From Selaginella moellendorffii (taxonomy: Eukaryota; Streptophyta; Lycopodiopsida; Selaginellales; Selaginellaceae), in contig NW_003314388.1 in assembly GCF_000143415.4 (NCBI RefSeq), positions 1-64,000 of the forward strand: 64,000 nucleotides of DNA, written 5' to 3'. Shown piece after piece: positions 52,385 through 62,828 of the stretch (within the stretch, counting starts at the first letter, position 1; each line of letters begins with the position of its first letter). The translations under genes and the position numbers were made by a program. The notes under the pieces were generated by a model. That model did no database searches. It had not been told where the DNA came from and saw only the letters and a list, made by a program, of their open reading frames with translations.

Positions 52385-55300
52385 ATGGGAAAGCCAGAGA
52401 TCATTTGTCCACCACATATCGATAGTATCTGTCCCATTTGGCTCAAGGTTCCACGAGAGACTCAAGCAGTATTCATCGATGCCACATACAAAATCCAACA
52501 AATAGGTGAACTTGGTCTCCATGGTGGTCCACCAATCTCCTTCCGGCTCCAGGTTTCTTTTTTCATTGTCACTTTCATTTTTTTCCTGTTCTAACGATCG
52601 ATCCACTGGTACATGCAGAAAGAGCACTGGCTCCATCTCGCTCACGAATTTCTACTGGAGAAAGTGAAGCTGAACCATGCCAGCAGCACGTTGTCATGGA
52701 ACCAAAGCAAGCAGCTCGAGAAACTAGAGCAGTGGAACGAGCCGTGGTTCTTTGAGATCCTCGGTGATCCCGTGAAGGACGTTTCGGCCGAGCTGCGAAG
52801 CATAAGGAGACTTCTGGACGATCAACGCCTGGATCCATGTGACGCTTTGAGAGGTTTCATCAACTTGCACCTCAAGACGGAAGCGTACAAAGACTGTCCT
52901 GGAGCTTACTGGGCACTGGACTACACCCAGATGCTCGTTTCGCAACTTCTAGTATCCCAATCACCTTCGCAAGTCTACCACCTTGTTCTCGATTTCGTCA
53001 AGGACTTTTGGACCCCTCCCGAGCTTCTGGACGAGGCCAAGGCCTGGGCCTGCTTTTACGTTGGCGTGGGTACCAGCAAGAGCAGCAACACGGACGATTC
53101 TACGAGCTGGTTTCGGAGGAGCTTGGAACTTGCAAGAAGCTACAATCTCCTTAGCCAGGCCAGTGAGATGCTGGGAGATATTTATCTCGGAGAACGGGAG
53201 CTGATTTCTCATAGCAGGTATTGGGATCTTTCGAAATCTTTGCTGGGTAAATTGTCTTTAGTTTTTTCGTTGCAGGAAACAGGCTCAAATGGTTTATGGA
53301 ATCCAGCACTGGGCTGCTGTGAAGCTCCAGAGAGTGGATGTGGCGCTACACGCACTCTGCAAGCTCTTTCAAGTTGAGTTCTACGCCGGAAACCTTCATG
53401 AGGCCGAGGCACTTGCCAACAAGCTGCAGGGAAACCATGCCGGGGGTTACGTCGCTGCTCAAATCCACGAGATGCATGCATGCATCAACTTCGCTCAGAA
53501 GAGATTTGGCGAGGCCGAGGCGGCCAGCCTCGAAGCTCTCCAGATCCTGGAGCAACTTTCGACAGACATGCTACCCGAGAGCTTCTCATACTTTGAAACG
53601 CAACAGCCGGACACGAGTCATCCCGTTTGCTGGCCGCAAGTCATGGAAAATGTCATGGAGTCAGCTCGACTTGTCTTGGGGATTTCACGGCTATCCAGGG
53701 AGTTTTCAGCTAATCACGAAGGAACCCAGGAAGCAGAAGAGAAGTTGCAAATGCTTGTCTCCATGCAAGGGCTTGTTCCGAAGGCCAATCACAACGCTCT
53801 AGCTGCGGAGCTCGTCCGGAACCGAGCGACAGCCGAGATTTATCACCGAGGCGACCTTGAAGGAGGGGAATCCAGCACTGCTCAACTCTTGGACCTCTGC
53901 AGCAAAAATACCTCTTCCAAGTGCGTACGAATGATCAACATGACGGAGGCTGTGAGCTTTGTGGTGGAGTTGGCAAAGGCAAATGCCCACAGGAACAAGC
54001 TAGACGGCGACAAACTCCAAGAACGCAACTGTGACTCGATCATCGACAGCATTCTTACAGCAAACCAGGATCTAGCAGGGATGTTCACTGTTGGAGATCT
54101 CCTGAAAGCCAGGAGAAGAAAGGCTTTTCGGCCTTTGCAGCGGGAAAAACATCTGCTGTGCTGGTACCAGCAGGAGAGCAGACGTCCGGGGCCTCGTGAT
54201 ATCGATAACGTGGACACCATCTGGGAAGAACTGGAAGCGGTCTACAAGTCGGCGAGAGACGACACTGTGTTTCTCGTCTACCTTTGGGACTGGGTGTATC
54301 CGTTCGTAGAGCTTCCCAGCCAAAGTAAGATGCACAGCTATCTCTTGAATCCAAATGAAGAAGAAGCCCGGTGGCACGCTCAGGCTGTTGGACAGCTCTA
54401 CTCCAAAGTTTACGACATGCGGAGAAACCTTGCCGAGGACGAGGATATTAGGAAGTGCCTGGAGGAGCTTCATCAGCTGCTCATCTCACCCTGGTCGGAG
54501 GAGCTCAAACGAATCCAACCAAAGCGGCTGGTTGTCATCCCAACTTCGGTACGTCTTTCTGAAATTTGCCAGGAAAAGCTTGCAGAGTTTTACGAGCTCA
54601 CAGGTGGTGGCGATGGTGCCGTTTGCTGCATTGCTGGACCCGGAGGACGGACTCTACCTGGTGGAGAAGTATGCAATCTCGTACTCGCCATCCCTGAGAA
54701 TGGTCGAGAGATTCATAGGTAACAAAAGCGACCAGGTGGTCATCAAGCAGGCTATGGTGGTGGGAAATCCAGACGACTCGCTGGAATCGGCAGAAGACGA
54801 GGCCGTGCTCGTGGTCAACAAGCTCATGCAACGAGGATCATGTCAGGTGGATCTCTTATTGGGTCTTCAAGGCAGGCGAGCCCGTGAGATGGACGAAGCT
54901 GCCGCAGCAACTCGTGCAGCAGTGATGGACTCGTTTTCCAGCAGTCGCTGGATCCACATCGCGGGACACTCGTCGATCAACAACAACTTTCCTTGCGGTG
55001 CTCTGCATCTGGAGGACGGGAGCTTGTCAATGGAAGAAATCGAAGAGAAACTTCGCCGTCACAGAGAGGTGGCGAGCTTCGGAGTGGTGCTGAGTGGATG
55101 CAGCACTGCCCTGGGACAGATCGAAATGCAAGGGATAACAGGGCTGTGCCGGTGTTTCCACGACGCTGGGGTTTCGGTGGTGGTGGCTTCTCTCTGGAAC
55201 GTGGACGACTTTGAAACACAGCTGCTTGTGGAAAAATTTTATGCCGAGGCATGCAAGGGTGTGGAGATTGCCGTGGCTTTGCAGTCCGCGATGAAGTCGA

Positions 55301-55401
55301 TGATCCACTCGAAGAACTTCATGGGAGCTCCAGCTTACACTGTCAATCAATGGGCAGCTTTTACAGTCTCTGGAGATCTTTACTCTGCTCTCAGCTTTTG
55401 A
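52385..55401 (+). CDS. TPR-CHAT protein, predicted caspase-like cysteine protease
   Basis: Exons 52385-52552, 52619-53217, 53276-54548 and 54604-55401 join in frame to 945 residues. The first 650 or so residues are helical with tetratricopeptide-like repeats (AKAWACFYVGVGTSKSS, SLELARSYNLLSQASEMLGD, LHEAEALANKLQ). The C-terminal third is a CHAT domain: VVAMVPFAALLDPEDGLYLVE, SAEDEAVLV, WIHIAGHSS (catalytic His), GALHLEDG, VVLSGCSTALGQ (catalytic Cys), GLCRCFHDAGVSVVVASLW and a C-terminal ALQSAMKSM helix. The His/Cys pair of clan CD peptidases is present. CHAT proteins are related to separase and caspases; bacterial TPR-CHAT proteases act in defence and regulated cell death. The plant role is not known to me. 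The start was chosen at the first ATG giving an exon that splices in frame. Confidence 0.82.
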
Positions 55402-55473
55402 AACACAACTGGTACGTATCGACTTTTGGACTGGATCGTCGTCTCACAGACTTTGCTTTTATCATTTGATCAA

Positions 55474-56766
55474 TCAGACTCTCATGAGTTTCATCTCAGC
55501 TTTGTGCACCAGTCTGATCTGAGTCGACTCTCCGCTGAAAGCAACTTCCCCAAGTCCACAGAAGCTCACGACCTTCTCCTTGCGGAGCAGCACCATCCTT
55601 GTCTCAATCGTCACCTCGAAACGCAGATCGTCCAGGATCACGTCCGGGTCCTGAACTTGCCACTGGATTCTCTCCACGCCGGTGATTTGCGGACCAGTGC
55701 CGAGATATGGAAGTTTTGGCCACTCTCCAAACTTGGTCATGGCCTTGTGAGGCTTGTCGCAGTGATAAGGCTTCTTGTTTGCCCAGGTATTCATCTTCCA
55801 CTGGATGCATGCAACGCCAGGGTCTCCCACGTTAACTGGACTAACTGTTGTCAATCTTACTGCAGAGTTGTCGGCCTCCTTCCTAGTGATTCCAATCTCC
55901 AGCTTCGCAGCTGTTGGGATCTTCACGCTCACTCCTGCTCTATACTCGTGCTGCGCGTCAGACGCGATCTGGTAGTCCGGAACCAAAGATAAGCTCTGGT
56001 CGGGGGTGATGAAACAGGGAAGAATCCGGGTGCTCGGCTTCATACTGGTAAGTAAAGGCTGAATCGTGATCTTGACCGAGTCCGGGAAGAAGCCAAACAA
56101 GTGCTCGTGTTTTGTTTCGTCCAGGAAGTCCTCCATGGAGATCCCCACGCAGAAGGTTGACAAGCGCATCAAGATGCTTCTTGGGTGATCATGGTTGGAT
56201 CCAAAGATGTCAACGCAGAGGCCAATCCCCAGCTTTTGCTCCGGCATCCCGGCCGTCGACAGAATGGTCTCTTGGATTTGCTTGCGCTCGTCGACGACAA
56301 AGCTCTTGTATCTCACCGCGTAGTTGATGGCCGGGACTTCGATCTTCGTCCTCTTGGAGTTGTACATGCAGTGGAGCTTCAACTCCAGCCTCTCCTCGTC
56401 GAACGCTCTCGTGCAGTAGATCTTGTTGCGCTCCGCGTGATCGTGATCATGGTCGCCGAGAAGGATGGCTCGTGTCTCCTGGGCAATGGTGTATTGGTAG
56501 TACTCCAGGAGCTCCAAAACAGCTGTGTCCTCGATGAGCTCCTCGGGCAGCAGGATGTCCATGATGCCAGATCTACAATCGACTCGGAGTGCGTCCATGT
56601 CCAAAGGAGTGGAGATCTGGGCTAAGCAGAGGACTTCCGAGAGCTCCTCTTCGTGGTCGTTTGCCGAGACAATCTTGGCATTATATCCATCCCGTGCTAC
56701 AGACTCTAGAAGCTCTGGAGTTACCTGGTCTTTGGAGATGACAAGCACCATTCTTCCTCTTTGCAA
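55474..56766 (-). CDS. Orphan protein of 430 residues, unknown function
   Basis: Intronless frame from MQRGRMVLVISKDQ to KAEMKLMRV. The N-terminus looks alpha/beta (MVLVISKDQVTPELLESVARDGYNAKIVSA) and resembles the start of a small sensing or nucleotide-binding fold. The remaining 300 or so residues look strand-rich, with repeated charged-hydrophobic alternation and a His/Asp cluster (GDHDHDHAE). No signal peptide, membrane segment or known motif is seen. The length, steady codon use and absence of stops support a real gene. It converges with the TPR-CHAT gene with 72 bp between stop codons. Confidence 0.7.
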   Translation of the reverse strand: MQRGRMVLVISKDQVTPELLESVARDGYNAKIVSANDHEEELSEVLCLAQISTPLDMDALRVDCRSGIMDILLPEELIEDTAVLELLEYYQYTIAQETRAILLGDHDHDHAERNKIYCTRAFDEERLELKLHCMYNSKRTKIEVPAINYAVRYKSFVVDERKQIQETILSTAGMPEQKLGIGLCVDIFGSNHDHPRSILMRLSTFCVGISMEDFLDETKHEHLFGFFPDSVKITIQPLLTSMKPSTRILPCFITPDQSLSLVPDYQIASDAQHEYRAGVSVKIPTAAKLEIGITRKEADNSAVRLTTVSPVNVGDPGVACIQWKMNTWANKKPYHCDKPHKAMTKFGEWPKLPYLGTGPQITGVERIQWQVQDPDVILDDLRFEVTIETRMVLLRKEKVVSFCGLGEVAFSGESTQIRLVHKAEMKLMRV

Positions 56767-57291
56767 CCGTAACCTAGAGGAAGTTGTTCGCCAATCAAGA
56801 AATTCATCACGGCAGACGCGGAGGGAGTGTCTCGCTCGTTGACTTTCATGAATTGATAAAAAAAAAGGTTACTTCTTTATACGGTGCCACGCATCTCAGA
56901 TACTTCAAAAGTGCTTGTATTCTTGAGTCCCACCCTAGTGTATTTCAACACTGACCAAATAAAATTCCAACAAACCTTTCTCAAGGGAATTGCTGGCGCT
57001 ACACGATTCAAAATACAAGCACATTTTATTTCTCTCTAATTGAAAAAAGGGCAATTGATTAATCTTAATAGCTAGTTGATTGAGAGAATTTGCGTCTTTC
57101 TCTTGGTTAATCGAGTGTCAAAAATAATTAAAATCCAATGAAGAAGAACAAAAAAACAGAGCACGTGAAGCAAGAGCTGGAACTGTAGCGATGCTATACC
57201 CATATGACACGTTGTTCCCCACATTACCAACCAACTGACTCCCACGCGTTGCGAACTCTAGTTAGGGCTGCCCAGCATATACTTTGATCCT
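56767..57291. other. No gene seen; upstream regions of two divergent genes
   Basis: AT-rich intergenic DNA between the orphan gene (-) and the PPR gene (+). ATACTTTG-type sequence lies shortly before the PPR start but no clear TATA box. Confidence 0.4.
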
Positions 57292-59292
57292 ATGTGCATG
57301 AACGAGGGCAACAAGCTCCAGGTCTATGATCTATCTGCGTGCACTGATGCCATCGCCGAGCATGCCCGGGCCGGCCACATCCAGCTTGCCAAGAAGGTCT
57401 TCGAGCAAATGCCACACACTGACACAATCTCCACCAACGCGGTGCTATCCGCCTATGCCGCCTTGGGCTATGCCGAGGAAGCCCAGAAACTTTTCGATGA
57501 GATCCCACACAAAGACGTCGCGTCGTGGAACATTATGCTCGGACTTTGTGCCAGGTTGCGAACTCTGGACCAAACCAAGGCTTTCTTCTGCTCGATGGAG
57601 CGCCGGGATCTCGTGTCGTGTAACCAGATGATCTGGGTCTATGCCAAGAGTGGGCATTTTTGCGAAGCTCAGGAGCTCTTTTACGACATGCCACAGCATG
57701 ACATTTTCAGCTGGAATACGATCCTGGCCGCAAGCTCAAGTAACTCGGACATCAAAGAAACACTGGCCATATTCCACGCGATGCCAGTCTTGACGCTTGT
57801 GTCCTGGAATAGCCTCCTTACAGCATTTGCCCAGAGTGGCCAAACTGCGCAAGCCGAGACTGTGCTCCAAACAATGCCAGCTACGAACTTTGTTACGTGG
57901 AATGCAATGCTTACGGCATACGCACAGTGCGGGCTTACAGCCCAAGCGGAGAAAACGTTCGATCGAATGCCCGAGCACAAGCTCATGTCTTGGAACGTGA
58001 TGCTGTCCATGCACGCCCGCGATGGACGCCTGGAGGCCGCCAAGGCGGTGTTTGAGAGCATGGAGTGCCGCGACGTGGTATCATGGACAAGCATGATCAC
58101 CGCGTACGCGCATGGCGGCCACATCTGCGCGGCGCGGGCGGTGTTTGATGCCATGCCTCAGCACAACCTCGTCTCTTGGAACGCGATGCTCGCAGCCTTT
58201 GCTCTCGAACCACGGCGGGCAAGCGGTGCTAAGGCCCTCTTCGATGCCGCCACCCAGCGAAACATCATCTCCTGGAACGCGATGCTTTCCATTTTCCTGA
58301 AAACCGGCGCGTTGCGAGAGGCCCGAGAGCTCTTTCAGCAGATGCCGCGGCACAACCTCGCGTCGTGGAATGCGATCCTGAATGTGTGCCTCGAGGAGGA
58401 AAGCCTGGAGGAAGCGCGGGCGGTGTTTGATCGCATGGAGCAGCGGGATGTGGTGACTTGGTCCGCGATGCTTTCGGCTTATGCGCAATCCGGGTATGTT
58501 TCTGTGATGGAGAAAATGTTTGCGCAAATGCCCCAGCACGACCAAGTCACCTGGAACGCGATGCTCTCGGGCTATGGCGGGAGCGGCAACTTGGAGCTCG
58601 CCTGGGAGATCTTTGAGAAGAAAATGCCGCAGCGGGACGTGGTTTCCTGGACAGCCATGGTGGCCTGTTTTCTCAAAAACAACTACATCCTGGAGGCAAA
58701 GGTGGTCTTTGATCAGATGCCAGTTCGCAACTCCGTGTCGTGGAACGTCTTGCTCTCTGGATATGCCCAGAGTGGGCAAATACTTCTTGCAAGTAAACTC
58801 TTTGAGCAGATGCCCGAGCAAGACTCAGTGTCATGGAGTGCAATGCTTGCGGCTTTGGTCCACAGCAACGATCGCATTCACTCAATTCAATCCAGTCTTG
58901 AGCTGTTCAGCTCCATGATCCTGGTGACAATGCCGGACAAATCGTGCTTCCCGTGCTGCCTCATCGCTTGCAGCCGCACGGGGAAGCTCGCTGCTGCGAG
59001 GAGCTGCTTCGTTTCGATCGTCATGGATTTTGGAGCCAGCCACATCAAACAACACTATTGCTGCATTGTGGATCTGCTGGGGCGTGCGGGATTCCTCGAT
59101 GATGCCCATGATCTCATCCATTCCATGCCGTTCAAGCCTAGTGCTTCGGACTGGAGCTCGTTTCTGAGAGCTTGCCGAATTCAAGACTCTAGAACCGTAG
59201 TCAAGCACTGCTACTTTGCGGCAAAGTCTACAATGGACTCGGCTTGTCACGAGGGGTATGTGTATGTTCTTCTTGGAAACGCATGTATATAG
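57292..59292 (+). CDS. Pentatricopeptide repeat protein, S-type array with E-like end
   Basis: Intronless, 666 residues (a second Met lies two codons in). From about residue 44 it has some fifteen consecutive repeats of 31-32 residues of the form DVVSWNAMLSAYAQSG...A..VF..MPQR, the S (SS) type, without the P and L spacing of a PLS array. The end (HYCCIVDLLGRAGFLDDAHDLIHSMPFKPSASDW, then YVYVLLGN) is the start of an E domain, and the frame stops there with no E+ or DYW deaminase domain. Such proteins bind organellar RNA base by base through repeat residues 5 and 35-equivalents and usually serve C-to-U or U-to-C editing with a deaminase supplied in trans. No clear transit peptide is seen, so the organelle is unknown. 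Confidence 0.88.
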   Translation: MCMNEGNKLQVYDLSACTDAIAEHARAGHIQLAKKVFEQMPHTDTISTNAVLSAYAALGYAEEAQKLFDEIPHKDVASWNIMLGLCARLRTLDQTKAFFCSMERRDLVSCNQMIWVYAKSGHFCEAQELFYDMPQHDIFSWNTILAASSSNSDIKETLAIFHAMPVLTLVSWNSLLTAFAQSGQTAQAETVLQTMPATNFVTWNAMLTAYAQCGLTAQAEKTFDRMPEHKLMSWNVMLSMHARDGRLEAAKAVFESMECRDVVSWTSMITAYAHGGHICAARAVFDAMPQHNLVSWNAMLAAFALEPRRASGAKALFDAATQRNIISWNAMLSIFLKTGALREARELFQQMPRHNLASWNAILNVCLEEESLEEARAVFDRMEQRDVVTWSAMLSAYAQSGYVSVMEKMFAQMPQHDQVTWNAMLSGYGGSGNLELAWEIFEKKMPQRDVVSWTAMVACFLKNNYILEAKVVFDQMPVRNSVSWNVLLSGYAQSGQILLASKLFEQMPEQDSVSWSAMLAALVHSNDRIHSIQSSLELFSSMILVTMPDKSCFPCCLIACSRTGKLAAARSCFVSIVMDFGASHIKQHYCCIVDLLGRAGFLDDAHDLIHSMPFKPSASDWSSFLRACRIQDSRTVVKHCYFAAKSTMDSACHEGYVYVLLGNACI

Positions 59293-62200
59293 TTCAATCC
59301 ATATCTTTTTCTGGCTCAGGCTTTCTTGTCCAATTCCAAGCTGGCCGTTCAAGAGGTCACAAAATGCTGGAATTGCCATATTTTCCTTTTATTAAGAAGA
59401 AGCATGACTATTAAACCTTGTTTATGTGATTAGATGTGTATTTAATATTAGCATGGACCCATACTTAGATTAGATTTTTGGATTATCTAAAGGTTGAATT
59501 AGAATAGTTTCTATATAAAAATAGAGTTGTGTACCAAGAGTGTTCACAAATTCATCTTTTCTTTTTTATTGTTTTGGTATTTTATTAATAATTTCATTGT
59601 CTCCCTTTTTTTTACAATGAACTTTTAGTAATTTAAACATTATCACATCAATGGCTTCTTCAAATCTTCTTCTTCAACTCCAAACATGTCCAATACTCTA
59701 TAGACATTATATAAGGTGTTCGAACAATCCAAAATGGCATTTCACTGATAGCTTTAGCAAATTATTTAACACCAAGTTTAAAGCCAAAGATTAGTATGCT
59801 AACAAAATTTGATGATACAAAGTCTAAGTTCTATGACTTCCTCAACCAAATCAAATTTTAAATTATTATGTAGTTTAGTTGATATTTCATTCCAACTTCT
59901 TATATAAGTCTGATCAAATCTCTTCATACTAGAATGCCTCTCTCTTGGTTCTTTACCCTTTTTTTTAAAAATGACATTAAGGGAGTGTATGGTAGATTAA
60001 AAGTATAGATAACTACCTAAAGCATTAATTTTGCTCTTGTTAAGTTGTATCATTCCTTGTTGTATATCCAATTTGTTTAATCCACACTCCATGTTGTTAG
60101 CCGGTTTAAAGTATGTGTTAGATCACTAGAATTATACTAAACTTTATTTAACATTGTTTTGTGTGTAAGAGTTAAATACAAGGAGCTGGTGTTCATAGGG
60201 GATTTGAGTATATAGTGGACACTTGTTTTACAGTACATCAAATATAGAGTCTAGTTTTAAATTCATGTGCTATATTGATATTTTTTTTCAAGATTTAGAT
60301 CTCTTTATTCAACACTTCACTAATATATTCAAGAGTACACTGCCATTAATAAAATTTAGCAATTATGCCAGGGCTCCAAATTTGCATCCCACCTATACAT
60401 TAAAGTTCTAGATGGGCACCATTGTTATTTCATGGAATAATGCAACACTTAAGGAGTATTTTATTTCATGAAGATCTCATGCTCTCATATTATTATTATT
60501 AAACCTTTGTTCCTCATCTAATAGCCTTAATCTTAGAATAACTAGCTTATGAGAAAGATATAGTTTCAATAAAGATTAAAGCCACATGTCAACACTATCT
60601 TTTTGAGGTTAAATGACAACATTGAACCTCTAGATATATTGTGGCAATGCAAACCATTTCTATCTTTGCTTTTACATTCACTTTCAAGCTTGTAAAATGG
60701 ATTAACACATGTGAAGATAAGAACATTTAATCCAATTAAAGATTGTTCAACTAGTAAACTCATTTCCTCTTCCTAATATTAACTCTATTTCTTTTTCAAG
60801 GATTTTTGAGTGTTTCTATATTATTACTCATTTTTAATCTATTAAGTCTAATTTGTATTTTTGAGTTTTAAGTGATAGTGGTGTCAATGCAAACTTCATT
60901 AATTGGGAGTTTACATTTTTTTATAGTATTCTTTTACCACTAACACAAGGCCCAATTTGTGCTGAAGTGGTGGATGGTCTACACATCTCCTCTAGGTTAA
61001 TTACACTTGAAATTGAGTTGGTAAAAGTGACAATATTTAGGATTTGTCGCAATATCTCTTTCAATGTTGCCTCTATTCTAAAAACCTCTATCATTATGAA
61101 TTTTCTATGGTTTGAGATAGTGAACTTGATAATGGATTAGTGTGATATTAATCAGATAATTTTGCCCTTCTCCACCTCTTCTCCTGCTTCTCCAATCTAA
61201 ATTTCTCATATTTCTTTGCATGACTTCCAAGATGTTAGTTGTTAGAATCCTTGTTTCATCTTCACAATTATCATTTATTCAACAATAACTTTATCTATTG
61301 GGATCAAATCTATTCTTCCCTCTAAGTATAGTGATTTAGAGGAGAGCTAATAACTTGCTATCACATTGACTTTATGATTGTTCTATAGATCTTATAGAGG
61401 GGAAAATCACCACCATTTAGTTCCATATATAATCTTTCACTCACAAAGTTGGAGGCATTATATGAACATATAATAAAGAATCTTTCTAAAGGTTTTATTT
61501 AACATTCTTAGTCTTTAGTTAGTGCACTTATGTTTTTATATTCAAAAAAGACAAATCTTTTCATTTAGTGGTTGACTACTACAACTTATTCATTCCCAAT
61601 TGATATCCACTTTTACTGATCTGTAAGATAATAGAGTGGCTCTCCAAGACTTTATTCTTCACCAAAATTGACTTATAGTACTTATAACTTTATCTATATT
61701 TGAGAGGGTAATAAATAAAAATAACCTTTGTATTTGTTAATTCCTTTTAGTCTCCTATTTTTTTCTAACATATAATGAATAACATATTTTATGATTTTTT
61801 TTTATTTCTTTATTCTCATCTAGATATTGTTATCTTTTCTAAGACTCAAAACAAGTACAACCATCATGTTCACCTTGTTCTAGAAATGTTATTTTGATCA
61901 AAATTTAATATATCATTTCTTCATATGGCATCACTATAGATTCTATTAATGTTTTCACCATTTTTGAATAGCAACATCTAATTTTTATTTGTGATGATCT
62001 AAGTGTTGTCTTAGTAAAGTAGTATATATATTCTGCAAGTAATCAGGCTCATACGTTGAATGAATTTCAATTAAATTTTGTAAAATTTAATGCTATAGTT
62101 CCCCCTTGCTAGATCTATTTTGATTTACCATTAATGGTCTTTATTAAAAGTAGTCTATTTGTCAATGGGGTTTTTCATATTTATCCTTTAAAAAACCATA

Positions 62201-62805
62201 GAGTCAGATTTTAACATGCTTGAAACCAAAAAAAAGTAAAGAGGGGGTGATAACAAAGTGAGGATCAATGGAACTAAAGTCTGTTTTTGTGTAACCTAGA
62301 TCCATGCTATTCACTCCACAAATGCATGCTCTTAATCCTTATAGGTTGTGAACTCTATGCATTATCTATGTCCCCAGCCTCATGTCGTTTTTGTATGATT
62401 ACACTCATTATACCAATATAAGAGTTGATTGTGGAATCAATTAAGGTACACCACCCTCACTCAATCTCCATCCGTATGACATTTATGTTAGGGCTCTAGC
62501 CTCAACCTTCTCTCACTTTTGCACTAGTGTGCTTACAGAAATGCTAATCTTTATATCTCTCACACTCAAGTGTGTCTTTTATACAAGAGAGGGAATATTT
62601 TGAGGATCAAAATATTTTTAGCATCTAGCTATCTCTACAACATATAACTAGGGAGGAATGTGCCAGACTTTGTCACGCATGAGGACCTATGACCAAATTG
62701 TTGTGTTGATGCTTTATACCAGTTATTGCTGGAAAGTGAAGAAACAACAAAAAAAAAAACAAAGGAGGAAGACAAAGGAAAAGCCAAAGAGAAGTGATGA
62801 AACCA
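59293..62805. other. AT-rich region without recognisable genes
   Basis: From about 59.3 kb GC content falls sharply, with long A and T runs. All frames are short (maximum about 65 residues) and none resembles a protein. Probably decayed repeat DNA. Confidence 0.5.
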
Positions 62806-62828
62806 AGAGAAAGAAGAGGGGGGGAGAA
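62806..62828 (+). other. Possible polypurine tract and LTR start
   Basis: A purine run ending AAGAGGGGGGGAGAA is followed by TGTGAAG, the arrangement seen before a 3' LTR (compare 6610-6622). Two near-copies of CAT(A)TGGGAAAAA follow. No matching 5' LTR is present in the window, so this is tentative. Confidence 0.3.

Noticed and set aside
58081-58821. Minus-strand frame of 246 codons
   Set aside because: Antisense to the PPR array. Its apparent repeats only mirror the PPR repeats.
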